64,000 bases of DNA, taken from an uncultured Acetatifactor sp. GTDB lineage: Bacteria; Bacillota; Clostridia; Lachnospirales; Lachnospiraceae. The position numbers and the translations under genes are program-made. Under the pieces are notes generated by a model that worked only from the letters and a program-made list of their open reading frames with translations, ran no database searches and was not told the origin of the DNA. The stretch covers positions 1-64,000 of the forward strand of contig CAJTZD010000010.1 of NCBI GenBank assembly GCA_910584235.1, written 5' to 3'. Of the stretch, positions 1 through 8,355 are shown piece after piece (within the stretch, counting starts at the first letter, position 1; each line of letters opens with the position of its first letter).

Positions 1-1
1 G

Positions 2-1492
2 AAGAACCGTGGGATTGTCTGGCTTCATAGTGCTACAAACTTTCAACTCACAAGTATTTTGAAAATGAAAGGAATTACTGGGGAGTCCGAAACAAAAATA
101 ATCAATATATATAAAGACATTACGAAACGTTCAGAAATATGGCAAATGGAGTATGATACATTATACGAATTTGCCGAATTTCTGTTTTACCAGCGCAGGT
201 ATCCAGAGGGGATTAATCAAGCAGAAAGATTGCGGAAGATAGATGAGCTTTATGATATCATTTCATCTGAAGATAAAGTAAAGATGTTTGATTTATTAGG
301 GCAATTGTACTATTGGAATACCGGCTATGCACAAGCAGAGGTATATTATGAGCAGGCGATTAAAATAATGGAAGAGGAGTCTCTGACTGTTGCGTTTACG
401 CAGCAAAAGCTTGAAACGGATTTGAGGTTGGCACAACTGTTTTGGAAAACAAATCAATTTGAAAAAGCAGATAAGAAATTCAAGGATATTTTGGATATTA
501 TAGAGCCGATGGCGCAAGAAGAACCGGAGAACTATCAACAAATACTGTCTGATACGTATAATTACTTAGGAATTATATCTAATAAGAGAAAACAGTTTCA
601 TATAGCATTGGAATATTATCATAAGGCATTAAAAGTGCGTGAGAGACTGGTAGAACAGAATCTTTCGGATAGGAAAGGGGAACTGCGTAATCTTTTTAAT
701 ACATATAACAATTTGGGCGTAATTTATAAAAAGCTGGGAAATTACCAAAAATCAATAGAGTACCACGAAAAATCCATTCATATTTGCCAAAGGAAAGTAA
801 GAGAAAATCCCAGCGTTTATCGTCCGTCAATAGCAATGGGGTATACTAATCTAGCGATAGTGCTTTGTATGAACGGCGAAACCGAAAGAGCACTGGAACT
901 ATGCCAGGAAGCGCTTGACATCAGGAGAAAGCTTGAATCAGCAGATTCGTCTTATAGAGCTGTAGTTGCTAAAACTTTATGCGAATATGGAGTTATTTGG
1001 GGATATGCGAATAATTATCCGAAAGCGGAAGAGTGTTTTCAGGAAGCTATCAGGATTAACAAGAAATTGGTAGAGGCAGACAAGACGAGGACAGCACATG
1101 AGCCGACTCTGGCTAAGGCATATTTTCATTATGGCAGTTTACTCATTGCAAAGGGCAAAGGGAGAGTTGAGGAAAGCAATGATGAGGCAGAGGAATATCT
1201 AAATATGGCATTAGAGGTATTTCGCAGATTTGAGAAAAGCAATCCTGGATATTATGCTTTTGAAATGGCTAAGACTTGCGAAGCTCTTGCAACTGTGCTG
1301 TGTCAGTCTCAAAAGAAGCGCTTTCAGGCAGAAGCTTTTTGCCGAGAATCGATCCAATATTGGAATCTACTGGCAGGGAAATGTCAGCAGGTTTTTGGCC
1401 CTAAATATGAAAACGCAAAGAAGCTATTAGCGCAGTTAACGGATAATGCTTCGGCTACTGCCTTAAATGCAAATGAAATTCCGGCAGAGTAA
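2..1492 (+). CDS. TPR-repeat protein, 5' end cut by window edge
   Basis: The protein is a run of tetratricopeptide-like helical pairs from about residue 30 onward. Clear TPR signatures include AEVYYEQAIKIMEE, ALEYYHKALKVRERL, SIEYHEKSIHICQ and ALELCQEALDIRRKL. TPRs make protein-binding scaffolds. The first possible start is a TTG at 59 with no ribosome binding site, and the frame is open back to base 2, so the real gene probably begins outside the window. Proteins of this layout are often the C-terminal sensor part of larger ATPases or signalling proteins, but no such domain is visible here, so that is inference. It is more AT-rich than the genes after 2.2 kb. The next gene starts 46 bases downstream and is probably co-transcribed. 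Confidence 0.75.
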   Translation, partial: KNRGIVWLHSATNFQLTSILKMKGITGESETKIINIYKDITKRSEIWQMEYDTLYEFAEFLFYQRRYPEGINQAERLRKIDELYDIISSEDKVKMFDLLGQLYYWNTGYAQAEVYYEQAIKIMEEESLTVAFTQQKLETDLRLAQLFWKTNQFEKADKKFKDILDIIEPMAQEEPENYQQILSDTYNYLGIISNKRKQFHIALEYYHKALKVRERLVEQNLSDRKGELRNLFNTYNNLGVIYKKLGNYQKSIEYHEKSIHICQRKVRENPSVYRPSIAMGYTNLAIVLCMNGETERALELCQEALDIRRKLESADSSYRAVVAKTLCEYGVIWGYANNYPKAEECFQEAIRINKKLVEADKTRTAHEPTLAKAYFHYGSLLIAKGKGRVEESNDEAEEYLNMALEVFRRFEKSNPGYYAFEMAKTCEALATVLCQSQKKRFQAEAFCRESIQYWNLLAGKCQQVFGPKYENAKKLLAQLTDNASATALNANEIPAE

Positions 1493-1538
1493 TCAGGATA
1501 CATTATACAATCTATGCAGAAAGATAGGGGAGATGGAT

Positions 1539-1979
1539 ATGGGATATAAAGGATTGGATAAAGAATACCAGCTAAATGTAATTGTTGATCGTATCATAGG
1601 CGAGGAGTGTGATACATTTAAGTATGGCAAAACGAAATTTAGCTATAATGCCATCATTGATGAGGATACCATTGAGGAACTTTCAAAACAATTAGAGGAC
1701 ATGTATCCGGAGTATGTAAATAAAAAACTGTGGTTTCCGCTAACATTTTATGTGGATGATTACACGAGAGGTTCCCTGCGATACATAGTAGATGAAATAG
1801 TCGATGATGACAATCTCATGCGAATTATTGGGAATTACTTTTATAGCGGGTCTGACCGGCAGGAAATTGTGCATAGATGCGCGGAAGTAATCAAGAAAAG
1901 GTTACGGAAATACGCGGGAAGATACAGAATACAATATAAAGTATTTGAGAATGGGAATGTTGGATTTCGATATGAATAA
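1539..1979 (+). CDS. Hypothetical protein paired with the TPR protein
   Basis: This is a 146-residue, acidic, soluble protein that I do not recognise. It has no signal peptide or membrane segment. It is rich in D, E, I and Y, with a basic C-terminal stretch near KKRLRKYAGRYRIQYK. The frame is open from 1467, but AGGGGAG at 1526-1532 lies six bases before the ATG at 1539, so I chose that start over the ATG at 1533, which touches the ribosome binding site. It is AT-rich like its neighbour, suggesting that both arrived together. Function is unknown; a role as partner or effector of the TPR protein is inference from adjacency. Confidence 0.6.
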   Translation: MGYKGLDKEYQLNVIVDRIIGEECDTFKYGKTKFSYNAIIDEDTIEELSKQLEDMYPEYVNKKLWFPLTFYVDDYTRGSLRYIVDEIVDDDNLMRIIGNYFYSGSDRQEIVHRCAEVIKKRLRKYAGRYRIQYKVFENGNVGFRYE

Positions 1980-2151
1980 GACTTTGCTCTGCAAAGCTGA
2001 TGGCTCCTGTTTAGGAACCGCATGTCAGCGAAACAGAGATTATTTTAACAAATCACAGGAGGCAAAGACCATCTCCCTGGGCTGTCCCTGCCAGTGCGTG
2101 TGAATGAATCCGGCAGAAACTGCCTGAACGTGCGATTGGCACTCTTCACAG

Positions 2152-2197
2152 ATAAACCGCCGCATACCGCAGGAATACTGCGATTGCGGCGGTTTAT
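2152..2197. terminator. Strong hairpin downstream of the LytTR operon
   Basis: ATAAACCGCCGCA (2152-2164) is perfectly complementary to TGCGGCGGTTTAT (2185-2197), and CGCAG/CTGCG extends the stem inside. It lies just past the stop of the minus-strand response regulator, in a 255-base gap with no convincing gene. No T tract follows on either strand, so it may be a 3' end-stabilising or factor-assisted terminator rather than a classical intrinsic one. Confidence 0.45.
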
Positions 2198-2234
2198 AAT
2201 CTGCCCGACTGTCAAAAAGGGATGATGCACGCAT

Positions 2235-3092
2235 TTATAAAAATAGTCGTTTCAGTTCTTCATACTTCTGAGCGGTTATCAGAGCGGACAATTCGCAGTC
2301 CCGAAATCTTGCCACATATGTCCATCTTCCGTAGGGTTCGATTCTGGTAATCCTGGACAGGCTGATGATATAGGATTTATGACAGCGCATGAAGCTGTCG
2401 GAATCCAGCTTGGCTTCTAAGTCGGAGAGGGAGGCGGAGGTCTTATACTGCTCTCCGGAGGCGGTGACGATATTGCTGCTGCCGTCCACCCGCTCGATAA
2501 AGAGAATGTCGTCCACATCCAAAAGGAAAGTCTGCTCTTTTCCCTTGATCAGGAGTTTTCCCAGGTATCGGACAGGGCGTGATATCCGGTCCTGGGAATC
2601 GGATTTTTCCTGGGCGCCGTTTTGCGCTGCGGCGCCCAGTGTTTCGCTGCCGGCGGGTGTTTCGCTGTCCTTTGGCGCGCAGGCCGGGTGGGGGATTTTG
2701 CTTTGGGCGCTGTCCCGGCAGGCACTTTCGGCCATGGAGCTGCGGATCCGCTCCAGCGTCCGGTACAGCCGCTTCATATTGAAAGGCTTTACCAGATAAT
2801 CAAAGGCATAGATTTCAAAAGCGCTGGCCATATATTCGCTGTGGGCTGTGGCGAAGATTACCTTTAACTTCGGGTTCAGCTCTGTCAGCACCCTGGCGCA
2901 GTTTATGCCGTCCTCGCCGTTTAAATCGATATCCACAAATACCACATCGGGTCTGTATCTGGCAAAATCCGCCACCGCCCCGGCAAAGTCGCCGCATTCG
3001 GAAACCACCTGATAGCCGTCCTGCTTCTCCACCATTTTGTGGAGAAGCTTTCGGATTTCCGGTTCGTCGTCAATCAGCATTACTTTTATCAT
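2235..3092 (-). CDS. LytTR-family response regulator
   Basis: The receiver domain covers residues 1-120, with the acidic pair D8-D9, phosphoacceptor D54 (VFVDIDLNG), T82 and K102 (YLVKPF). A variable linker (about 130-170) leads to a LytTR DNA-binding domain (about 175-285) with the typical ILFIERVDGSSNIV and FMRCHKSYIISL segments. Such regulators bind direct repeats as dimers and usually work with GHKL kinases lacking a separate output. The start is 2 bases after the floA stop, so translation is probably coupled. It is the last gene of the kinase-nfeD-floA-regulator operon. Its targets are not visible here. Confidence 0.9.
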   Translation of the reverse strand: MIKVMLIDDEPEIRKLLHKMVEKQDGYQVVSECGDFAGAVADFARYRPDVVFVDIDLNGEDGINCARVLTELNPKLKVIFATAHSEYMASAFEIYAFDYLVKPFNMKRLYRTLERIRSSMAESACRDSAQSKIPHPACAPKDSETPAGSETLGAAAQNGAQEKSDSQDRISRPVRYLGKLLIKGKEQTFLLDVDDILFIERVDGSSNIVTASGEQYKTSASLSDLEAKLDSDSFMRCHKSYIISLSRITRIEPYGRWTYVARFRDCELSALITAQKYEELKRLFL

Positions 3093-3094
3093 AT

Positions 3095-4057
3095 TCAGGA
3101 GTCCTTCCTGCTTTCGGCGTAGGCATTGGCGCCGCTGCCGATATTCTTCTTCATTTCCGTGTCAGCCAGGACATTTTGCAGTTTGTAATAATCCAATACG
3201 CCGATATGTCCCTCACGGAGAGCCTGTGCCATAGCTTTGGGAACCTCCGCCTCCGCCTGTACCACTGCGGCGCGCATTTCCTGTTCCAGGGCCACCGCCA
3301 TGGCGCGGCGCTCCTCGGCTCTGGCCTGTGCAATCTTATTGTCCGCTTCCGCCTGGAGGCTCTGGAGGTTTGCACCGATATTTCTGCCGATATCGATGTC
3401 CGCGATGTCTATGGAAATGATTTCGAAAGCAGTGCCGGAGTCCAGACCTTTATCCAGCACCAGCTTGGAAATCTCATCGGGATTTTCCAGCACCTCGCTG
3501 TGGGTGAGAGAGGAGCCTACCGTGGTGACGATTCCCTCTCCGATTCTGGCCAGTACGGTGGCTTCTCCTGCGCCGCCGATGAGCCTTTCCAGATTCGTCC
3601 GCACCGTCACCCGGGCTTTGACCATCAGCTCGATGCCGTCTTTGGCCACGGCGGCGATCAGGGGAGTCTCAATGACCTTGGGCGTTACGCTCATGGTCAC
3701 TGCCTCGAACACATTGCGGCCGGCCAGGTCGATGGCGGAGGCCTTTTCAAAGGACAGATTCATGCCGGCCCGCTCCGCCGCAATCAGGGCATTGACCACA
3801 TTGTCCACATTACCGCCTGCCAGATAGTGGGCCTCCAGCTGGTTGACGGTTACAATGATGCCTGCTTTCGTGGCCTTGATCAGGGGGAAGATAATCTTTC
3901 TCGGCATCACGCGGCGCAGCTTCATTCCCACCAGGTTGAAGATACCCACCTTTACATTGGCTGCCACCGCTGATATCCACAGTCCTACAGGCACAAGTAC
4001 GAAAAAACTAACAATCAATAACGCAATCACACAAAGCATAATAATTTGGATAATCAT
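3095..4057 (-). CDS. floA: Flotillin-like protein FloA (SPFH family)
   Basis: At 320 residues it has the normal size of bacterial FloA (YqfA). One N-terminal membrane hairpin or helix (about residues 4-35) is followed by the SPFH domain and the alanine/glutamate-rich C-terminal part with QAEADNKIAQARAEERRAMA, which builds the oligomer. Strong family markers are AHYLAGGNVDNVVNALIAAERA and the GLDSGTAFEIISIDIADIDIG region. FloA organises functional membrane microdomains that concentrate signalling kinases and secretion machinery. It follows the nfeD gene, its usual partner, by 61 bases, and is unusually bracketed by a two-component pair. Confidence 0.95.
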   Translation of the reverse strand: MIIQIIMLCVIALLIVSFFVLVPVGLWISAVAANVKVGIFNLVGMKLRRVMPRKIIFPLIKATKAGIIVTVNQLEAHYLAGGNVDNVVNALIAAERAGMNLSFEKASAIDLAGRNVFEAVTMSVTPKVIETPLIAAVAKDGIELMVKARVTVRTNLERLIGGAGEATVLARIGEGIVTTVGSSLTHSEVLENPDEISKLVLDKGLDSGTAFEIISIDIADIDIGRNIGANLQSLQAEADNKIAQARAEERRAMAVALEQEMRAAVVQAEAEVPKAMAQALREGHIGVLDYYKLQNVLADTEMKKNIGSGANAYAESRKDS

Positions 4058-4118
4058 ATATTCTTCATCACCTTTCCGTTGTCTTCGTATACCGTTTTCC
4101 TCCGATATTTTGCGGGAG

Positions 4119-4613
4119 TCAGTTGTTGCGCTTCTCTGCCTCGCTTACCATCAGCCTGTTTGCGCTGATTTTATTGATTCTGATTCTGCTGCCCTTTTTG
4201 ATATAGACTCCGTCGGATACGATATCCAGTTCGATCCCGTCAAAGTTGCCTTTTCCCACCGGTCTTAAGTCAGTTGACGCGGTGCCTTCTCTGTGGAGCA
4301 GATAGTCAAGATCCGATGCCTGCAGCTGCGCATTTTCAAAATGCACATCCGCGTCCAGGATAATAGGGGATTTGAACTTCCTGTAATGCATCAGCCCCAT
4401 GATAACCGCCGTCAGGATACATAAGATAACGATTACCGCGATGGTTACCAGAATTCCCTCCTCCGTGGAGTCCGTTATCAGAAATACACCTGATACCAGG
4501 CAGACGATGCCCCCGATGCCCGGCAGGCCGAATCCGGGGACTACCAGTTCTACGGCTATGAGCACGAAGCCCACGATCAGTACGATAATGCCGATCAGTT
4601 CCATTGTTTCCAT
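4119..4613 (-). CDS. NfeD-family membrane protein
   Basis: This 164-residue protein has three to four hydrophobic helices (about residues 5-90), with the VVPGFGLPGIGGIVCLVSG motif of NfeD proteins, and a small C-terminal OB-fold-like domain ending in GVYIKKGSRIRINKISANRLMV. NfeD proteins are partners of flotillins in membrane domains. The frame opens at 4667, but AAGGAGGTGA lies nine bases before the ATG at 4613, so that start is chosen. It starts 23 bases after the kinase gene ends, supporting one transcript. Confidence 0.88.
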   Translation of the reverse strand: METMELIGIIVLIVGFVLIAVELVVPGFGLPGIGGIVCLVSGVFLITDSTEEGILVTIAVIVILCILTAVIMGLMHYRKFKSPIILDADVHFENAQLQASDLDYLLHREGTASTDLRPVGKGNFDGIELDIVSDGVYIKKGSRIRINKISANRLMVSEAEKRNN

Positions 4614-4636
4614 TTGTTGTTCACCTCCTTGCCGCA

Positions 4637-5371
4637 TTATGCTTTGGGTATGCCCTTTTTCAGACATACTGTAAATGTGGTCTCTTTTTCATCGGATTTT
4701 ACCGAGATAGCGCCGTCGTTTTTCTTCAACACATTGGATACGATGAAGAGCCCCATTCCATGCCCCGGCTCCTTTTTGGTGGTAAAGCCGGACCGGAAGA
4801 TGGTGGCCTGCCTTTCCTTTGGGATAGGGATGCCGTTGTCGGATACGGAGAACAGATAATTTTCTCTGTCCTCGATGATTTCCAGCACCATTTTCCGCTC
4901 GGATTCTTTTTCGGCCAATGCGGTGATGGCATTATCTATGAGATTGGAAAGTACCTTGCACAGTTCCCAGGGCTCCATGGGCATGCATTTTAAGTCGGAT
5001 TTTACTTCCACATAGAAGTCAATCCCCGCGGCCTCCGCGGCACCCATTTTCGCCATCAACAGCGCATTCACTGCCGGAATCAGAGTACGGATTGCCTTTC
5101 CCGTCTTCATGATATCCCGGTAGATGGGCTCCAGGTACCCCCGTAGCTCCTCATATTCCTCCAATTCTGCCATGCCGTATACAACCTGCATGTGATTCAG
5201 ATAATCGTGCCGCTGGCTGCGCAGCTCGGTGTTCAGCTTCTGAATCTGCCCGAAACTCTCTGCCAGACTGTCATAGCGCCTGCGAAGCTTTTCATAAAGA
5301 AAAAGCATCCACGCCAGACAGAGCATCAGGATGACGGCTGCAGCCAGCGAAAAATATAAGCTTATATTCAT
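4637..5371 (-). CDS. GHKL (AgrC/Spo0B-type) sensor histidine kinase
   Basis: The 244-residue protein has a single N-terminal membrane helix (about 5-25), a short coiled coil, a Spo0B-like dimerisation helix with the phosphoacceptor motif RHDYLNH (H55), and a HATPase_c domain with N box NLIDNAIT, G1 box DNGIPIP and G2 box GHGMGLFIV. There is no extracellular sensor domain, so it probably reads membrane state or another membrane protein; the FloA and NfeD genes immediately downstream make these candidate partners (inference). It is the first gene of the minus-strand operon and should phosphorylate the LytTR regulator encoded last. Confidence 0.9.
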   Translation of the reverse strand: MNISLYFSLAAAVILMLCLAWMLFLYEKLRRRYDSLAESFGQIQKLNTELRSQRHDYLNHMQVVYGMAELEEYEELRGYLEPIYRDIMKTGKAIRTLIPAVNALLMAKMGAAEAAGIDFYVEVKSDLKCMPMEPWELCKVLSNLIDNAITALAEKESERKMVLEIIEDRENYLFSVSDNGIPIPKERQATIFRSGFTTKKEPGHGMGLFIVSNVLKKNDGAISVKSDEKETTFTVCLKKGIPKA

Positions 5372-5415
5372 TGATAAGGCCTCTTCTCTTTTCCGGAAGT
5401 AATTTTTATGGCCTT

Positions 5416-5443
5416 ATTTTACCATAGATTCTCACCGTTCCAA
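5416..5443 (-). promoter_or_regulatory. Promoter of the kinase-nfeD-floA-LytTR operon
   Basis: On the minus strand there is TTGGAA, a 16-base spacer ending in TGG, and TAAAAT, which is an extended -10 promoter. It lies about 45 bases upstream of the kinase start in the region shared with the divergent glgC gene. Confidence 0.5.
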
Positions 5444-5586
5444 CAGGAAACTTCTGAAATATACACTTTTCGGGTTGAAATGACAGAGACAGGGGAATTG
5501 TCAAATATAACTTCTATACAAAACCGCAGACAGAAACTTTCTTAAAAAAATGACAAGAAACCCTATGATTTATTACCAAAGTGTTG

Positions 5587-5592
5587 TATAAT
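5587..5592 (+). promoter_or_regulatory. Possible -10 element for glgCD
   Basis: TATAAT sits 34 bases before the glgC start. No good -35 box is seen at the right distance, so activator dependence or a weak promoter is possible. Confidence 0.35.
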
Positions 5593-5625
5593 CTATCTTA
5601 AGAACTAAAATCAGGAGGGTATGAT

Positions 5626-6828
5626 ATGGCAAAAGAAATGATTGCAATGCTTCTTGCCGGCGGACAAGGCTCCCGTCTGTATGCTTTGACAGAGAAGCTT
5701 GCAAAACCGGCAGTTCCTTTTGGCGGGAAATATCGCATCATCGATTTTCCCCTTTCTAACTGTGTCAATTCAGGGATTGATACAGTGGGCATTCTGACCC
5801 AGTACCAGCCTTTGGTGCTGAATGAGTACATAGGAAACGGCCAGCCCTGGGATCTGGACCGTCTCTACGGGGGCGTGCATGTGCTGCCGCCTTATCAGAA
5901 AGCCAGCGGTTCCGACTGGTACAAGGGCACGGCTAACGCTATCTACCAAAACATTTCCTTTATCGAGAGGTATGATCCCCAGTATGTCATCATCCTTTCC
6001 GGCGACCAGATCTGCAAACAGGACTACAGTGACTTCTTGAAATTCCACAAGGAGAAGAACGCGGAGTTCAGTGTGGCTGTTATGGAGGTGCCCTGGGAAG
6101 AGGCTCCCCGGTTCGGACTGATGGTGGCGGACAAGGATGATCGTATTACAGAGTTCCAGGAGAAGCCCAAGAATCCCAAGTCCAACCTGGCTTCCATGGG
6201 TATCTATATCTTTAACTGGGACATCCTGAAGAAGTATCTGGAGGAAGATGAGGCGGATCCGAAGTCGGAGAATGATTTCGGGAACAATATTATTCCGAAT
6301 CTGCTTCGGGACAACCGCAGGATGTATGCCTACCATTTCAACGGCTACTGGAAAGACGTGGGGACCATCGCTTCTCTCTGGGAGGCAAATATGGAGATTC
6401 TGGATCCCGAGCACAGCGGCATCAATCTGTTCGATGAGGACTGGAAGATTTACAGCCGCAACAGCGGTATGACCGGCCATAAGATCAGCGCAGGCGCTGT
6501 GGTGGAGAATGCCATGATCACAGACGGCTGCCGGATCAAGGGTACGGTAAAGCACTCGATCCTGTTCGCAGGCGTTAAAGTGGAAAAGGGAGCGGTGGTA
6601 GAGGACGCGGTGGTAATGGGCGGCACGGTGATCAAATCAGGCGCTACCGTAAAGCACTGTATTGTCGCGGAGAATGTGACCATCGGCGAAAATGCCGTGG
6701 TAGGCGCAATGCCTACGGAGAGCGAGAACGGAGTGGCTACTGTGGGAGCGGGCGTGTGTATCGGAGACAATGTGAAGATCGGTCCCGATGCGATGGTAAG
6801 GAATGACGTGGAAGGCGGTGAAGAATGA
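5626..6828 (+). CDS. glgC: Glucose-1-phosphate adenylyltransferase, catalytic subunit
   Basis: It makes ADP-glucose from glucose-1-phosphate and ATP, the committed step of glycogen synthesis. The 400-residue length is typical. The N-terminal nucleotidyltransferase domain carries AGGQGSRL (11-18), KPAVPFGGKYRIIDFPLSNC and YKGTANAIYQN, and the C-terminal part is a left-handed beta helix with hexapeptide repeats (ENAMITDG, VEKGAVVEDAVVMGG). AGGAGG lies shortly before the ATG. It overlaps glgD by four bases (ATGA), implying coupled translation and a GlgC-GlgD complex as in other Firmicutes. Confidence 0.96.
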   Translation: MAKEMIAMLLAGGQGSRLYALTEKLAKPAVPFGGKYRIIDFPLSNCVNSGIDTVGILTQYQPLVLNEYIGNGQPWDLDRLYGGVHVLPPYQKASGSDWYKGTANAIYQNISFIERYDPQYVIILSGDQICKQDYSDFLKFHKEKNAEFSVAVMEVPWEEAPRFGLMVADKDDRITEFQEKPKNPKSNLASMGIYIFNWDILKKYLEEDEADPKSENDFGNNIIPNLLRDNRRMYAYHFNGYWKDVGTIASLWEANMEILDPEHSGINLFDEDWKIYSRNSGMTGHKISAGAVVENAMITDGCRIKGTVKHSILFAGVKVEKGAVVEDAVVMGGTVIKSGATVKHCIVAENVTIGENAVVGAMPTESENGVATVGAGVCIGDNVKIGPDAMVRNDVEGGEE

Positions 6829-7967
6829 TGAATGCAAATACAAGTGCACTTGGTATTGTTTTCCCTAACAGCTATGATGCGCTGGTTCCGGATCTGGTGA
6901 ATGTGCGTCTGATGGCTTCTATCCCCTTTGCCAGCCGTTATCGTTTGATTGACTTTATCCTGTCCAGCATGAGCCGCTGCGACATTGACAATATCTCTGT
7001 CATGGTGAACAATAATTACCATTCCCTGATGGATCATCTGGGGTCCGGGCGTGAATGGGATCTGGTCCGCAAGAACGGCGGGCTGCATATCTTCCCGCCT
7101 TTTGTGGAGAAGAGCGCGAAGCCTTACACAGGGCGTGTGGGCGCACTGGCGAACATTCTGGATTTCCTGCGGGATGAAAAGGAAAAATATGTGGTCATCA
7201 CGGATACGAATATCGTGGCGAATATTGATTTCAACGATATGATCAAATTCCATATCGAGAGCGGCGCGGATGTGACCATTGCTTACAATGAGCAGGAGCT
7301 TCCGGAGAGCCTGGTGAAGAATCAGTCCAATGACCTGGGATATTACTATACGTTTGGCCTGGAGAAAGGCAGAATCCGGAAGATTTACGTGAATGCCAAG
7401 GATACCGGTATCCAGAATTTCTCCATGAATATGTTCGTGGTGGAGCGGGAGATGCTCATTGACCTGATCAATACGGCTTTTGTCCGCGGACAGGAGTATT
7501 TTGAGCGGGATGTGCTTTTGCCTCAGTTGAATAAATTAAACGTACAAGCGTATAAATACGAGGGATATATCGCGCGTATCTGCGATATGAAGAGTTATTT
7601 TGACGAGAATATGAAGCTTTTAGATGATTACAATCTGGATGCGCTGTTCTCGGGAGGCCCGGTTTATACCAAGATCCGTGACGATAATCCCACCAGATAT
7701 ATCGAGGGCGCGAAGATACAGAATGCTATGGTGGCTGACGGCTGCGTCATTGAGGGCGAAGTGGAGAACAGTATCCTGTTCCGCGGCGTTCGGGTGGCAA
7801 AGGGCGCGAAAGTGAAGAATTGCATCCTCATGCAGGACAGCGTGGTGGAGGCAGGGGCCAATGCGGAGTATCTTGTCATGGACAAGAATGTGACCATTAC
7901 AGCCGGAAAGGATATAAAGGGCGCTCCTACCTATCCTGTCTACATCGGAAAACATAAGACCGTTTAA
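6825..7967 (+). CDS. glgD: Glucose-1-phosphate adenylyltransferase subunit GlgD
   Basis: A GlgC paralogue of 380 residues. The nucleotide-binding glycine loop is degenerate (LGIVFPNSYDALVPDL in place of the GGxGxRL motif), while the FASRYRLIDFILSSMS segment and C-terminal hexapeptide repeats remain. In Bacillus and clostridia GlgD raises the activity of GlgC rather than catalysing well alone. Starts at an ATGA overlap with glgC; a strong terminator follows about 80 bases later, so the operon is just these two genes. Confidence 0.95.
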   Translation: MMNANTSALGIVFPNSYDALVPDLVNVRLMASIPFASRYRLIDFILSSMSRCDIDNISVMVNNNYHSLMDHLGSGREWDLVRKNGGLHIFPPFVEKSAKPYTGRVGALANILDFLRDEKEKYVVITDTNIVANIDFNDMIKFHIESGADVTIAYNEQELPESLVKNQSNDLGYYYTFGLEKGRIRKIYVNAKDTGIQNFSMNMFVVEREMLIDLINTAFVRGQEYFERDVLLPQLNKLNVQAYKYEGYIARICDMKSYFDENMKLLDDYNLDALFSGGPVYTKIRDDNPTRYIEGAKIQNAMVADGCVIEGEVENSILFRGVRVAKGAKVKNCILMQDSVVEAGANAEYLVMDKNVTITAGKDIKGAPTYPVYIGKHKTV

Positions 7968-8048
7968 GCGCGTAGAACAGATGCTCCTATGACAGCAGGG
8001 AAGCGACTTCAGGGAGGGGGGTGTCTGTTTTTATCGCATACAACCATG

Positions 8049-8086
8049 AGAGAATCCGGCCTGTGGGGCCGGATTCTCTTTTTTTC
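8049..8086 (+). terminator. Rho-independent terminator of glgCD
   Basis: AGAATCCGGCC (8051-8061) pairs perfectly with GGCCGGATTCT (8067-8077) around a five-base loop and is followed by a T-rich tract (TCTTTTTTT). Confidence 0.9.
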
Positions 8087-8157
8087 TTGCAATTCATGCC
8101 ATCTTTACATATAATAAAGGAGAGAATCCGGACAGGTACGGGTTTTCAGGGAGGATA

Positions 8158-8305
8158 GCGTGCAAAGAAGTTCTAAGGCAGCAAAGAGGGTGCAGGGCAC
8201 ACCTCTTTAGTACGTTACCTAAGAACTTCTAAATTGCACGCGTAAGAATGCTCCAGCGAACAAGGTTCGCTTTGTGTAGGCATTCTTACGGACTGGCACC
8301 AATTG
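8158..8305 (+). repeat. Structured intergenic element, copy A1
   Basis: First stem: GCGTGCAA (8158-8165) with TTGCACGC (8234-8241), continued by AGAAGTTCTAAGG (8166-8178) with CCTAAGAACTTCT (8218-8230), containing one A-A mismatch because both arms read CTAAG. Inside is a further AAAGAGG/CCTCTTT stem. A second hairpin, GTAAGAATGC (8242-8251) with GCATTCTTAC (8280-8289), follows, then a GGCACCAA box. Three related copies lie at 15.5, 17.5 and 18.9 kb. Confidence 0.75.
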
Positions 8306-8355
8306 GACGGCATCAGAGAGCTTTTGGTGTATGCGTTATAAAAGGAGGATTATGA

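Noticed and set aside
1981..1996. CTTTGC/GCAAAG hairpin as a terminator of the left-edge genes
   Set aside because: The stem is only six bases with no T tract, so I could not support a terminator.
2040..2234. Minus-strand ORFs of 61-64 codons after the LytTR gene
   Set aside because: They run through a strong palindrome, have no ribosome binding site and no recognisable features.
3176..3973. Long plus-strand frame opposite floA (265 codons), with a second one at 3237-3827
   Set aside because: It is antisense to a clear floA gene, lacks a ribosome binding site and family features, and is explained by high GC coding bias.
5770..7253. Minus-strand frames of about 260 codons opposite glgC and glgD
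   Set aside because: Both are shadows of well-identified genes and give compositionally odd, His/Ile-rich proteins.
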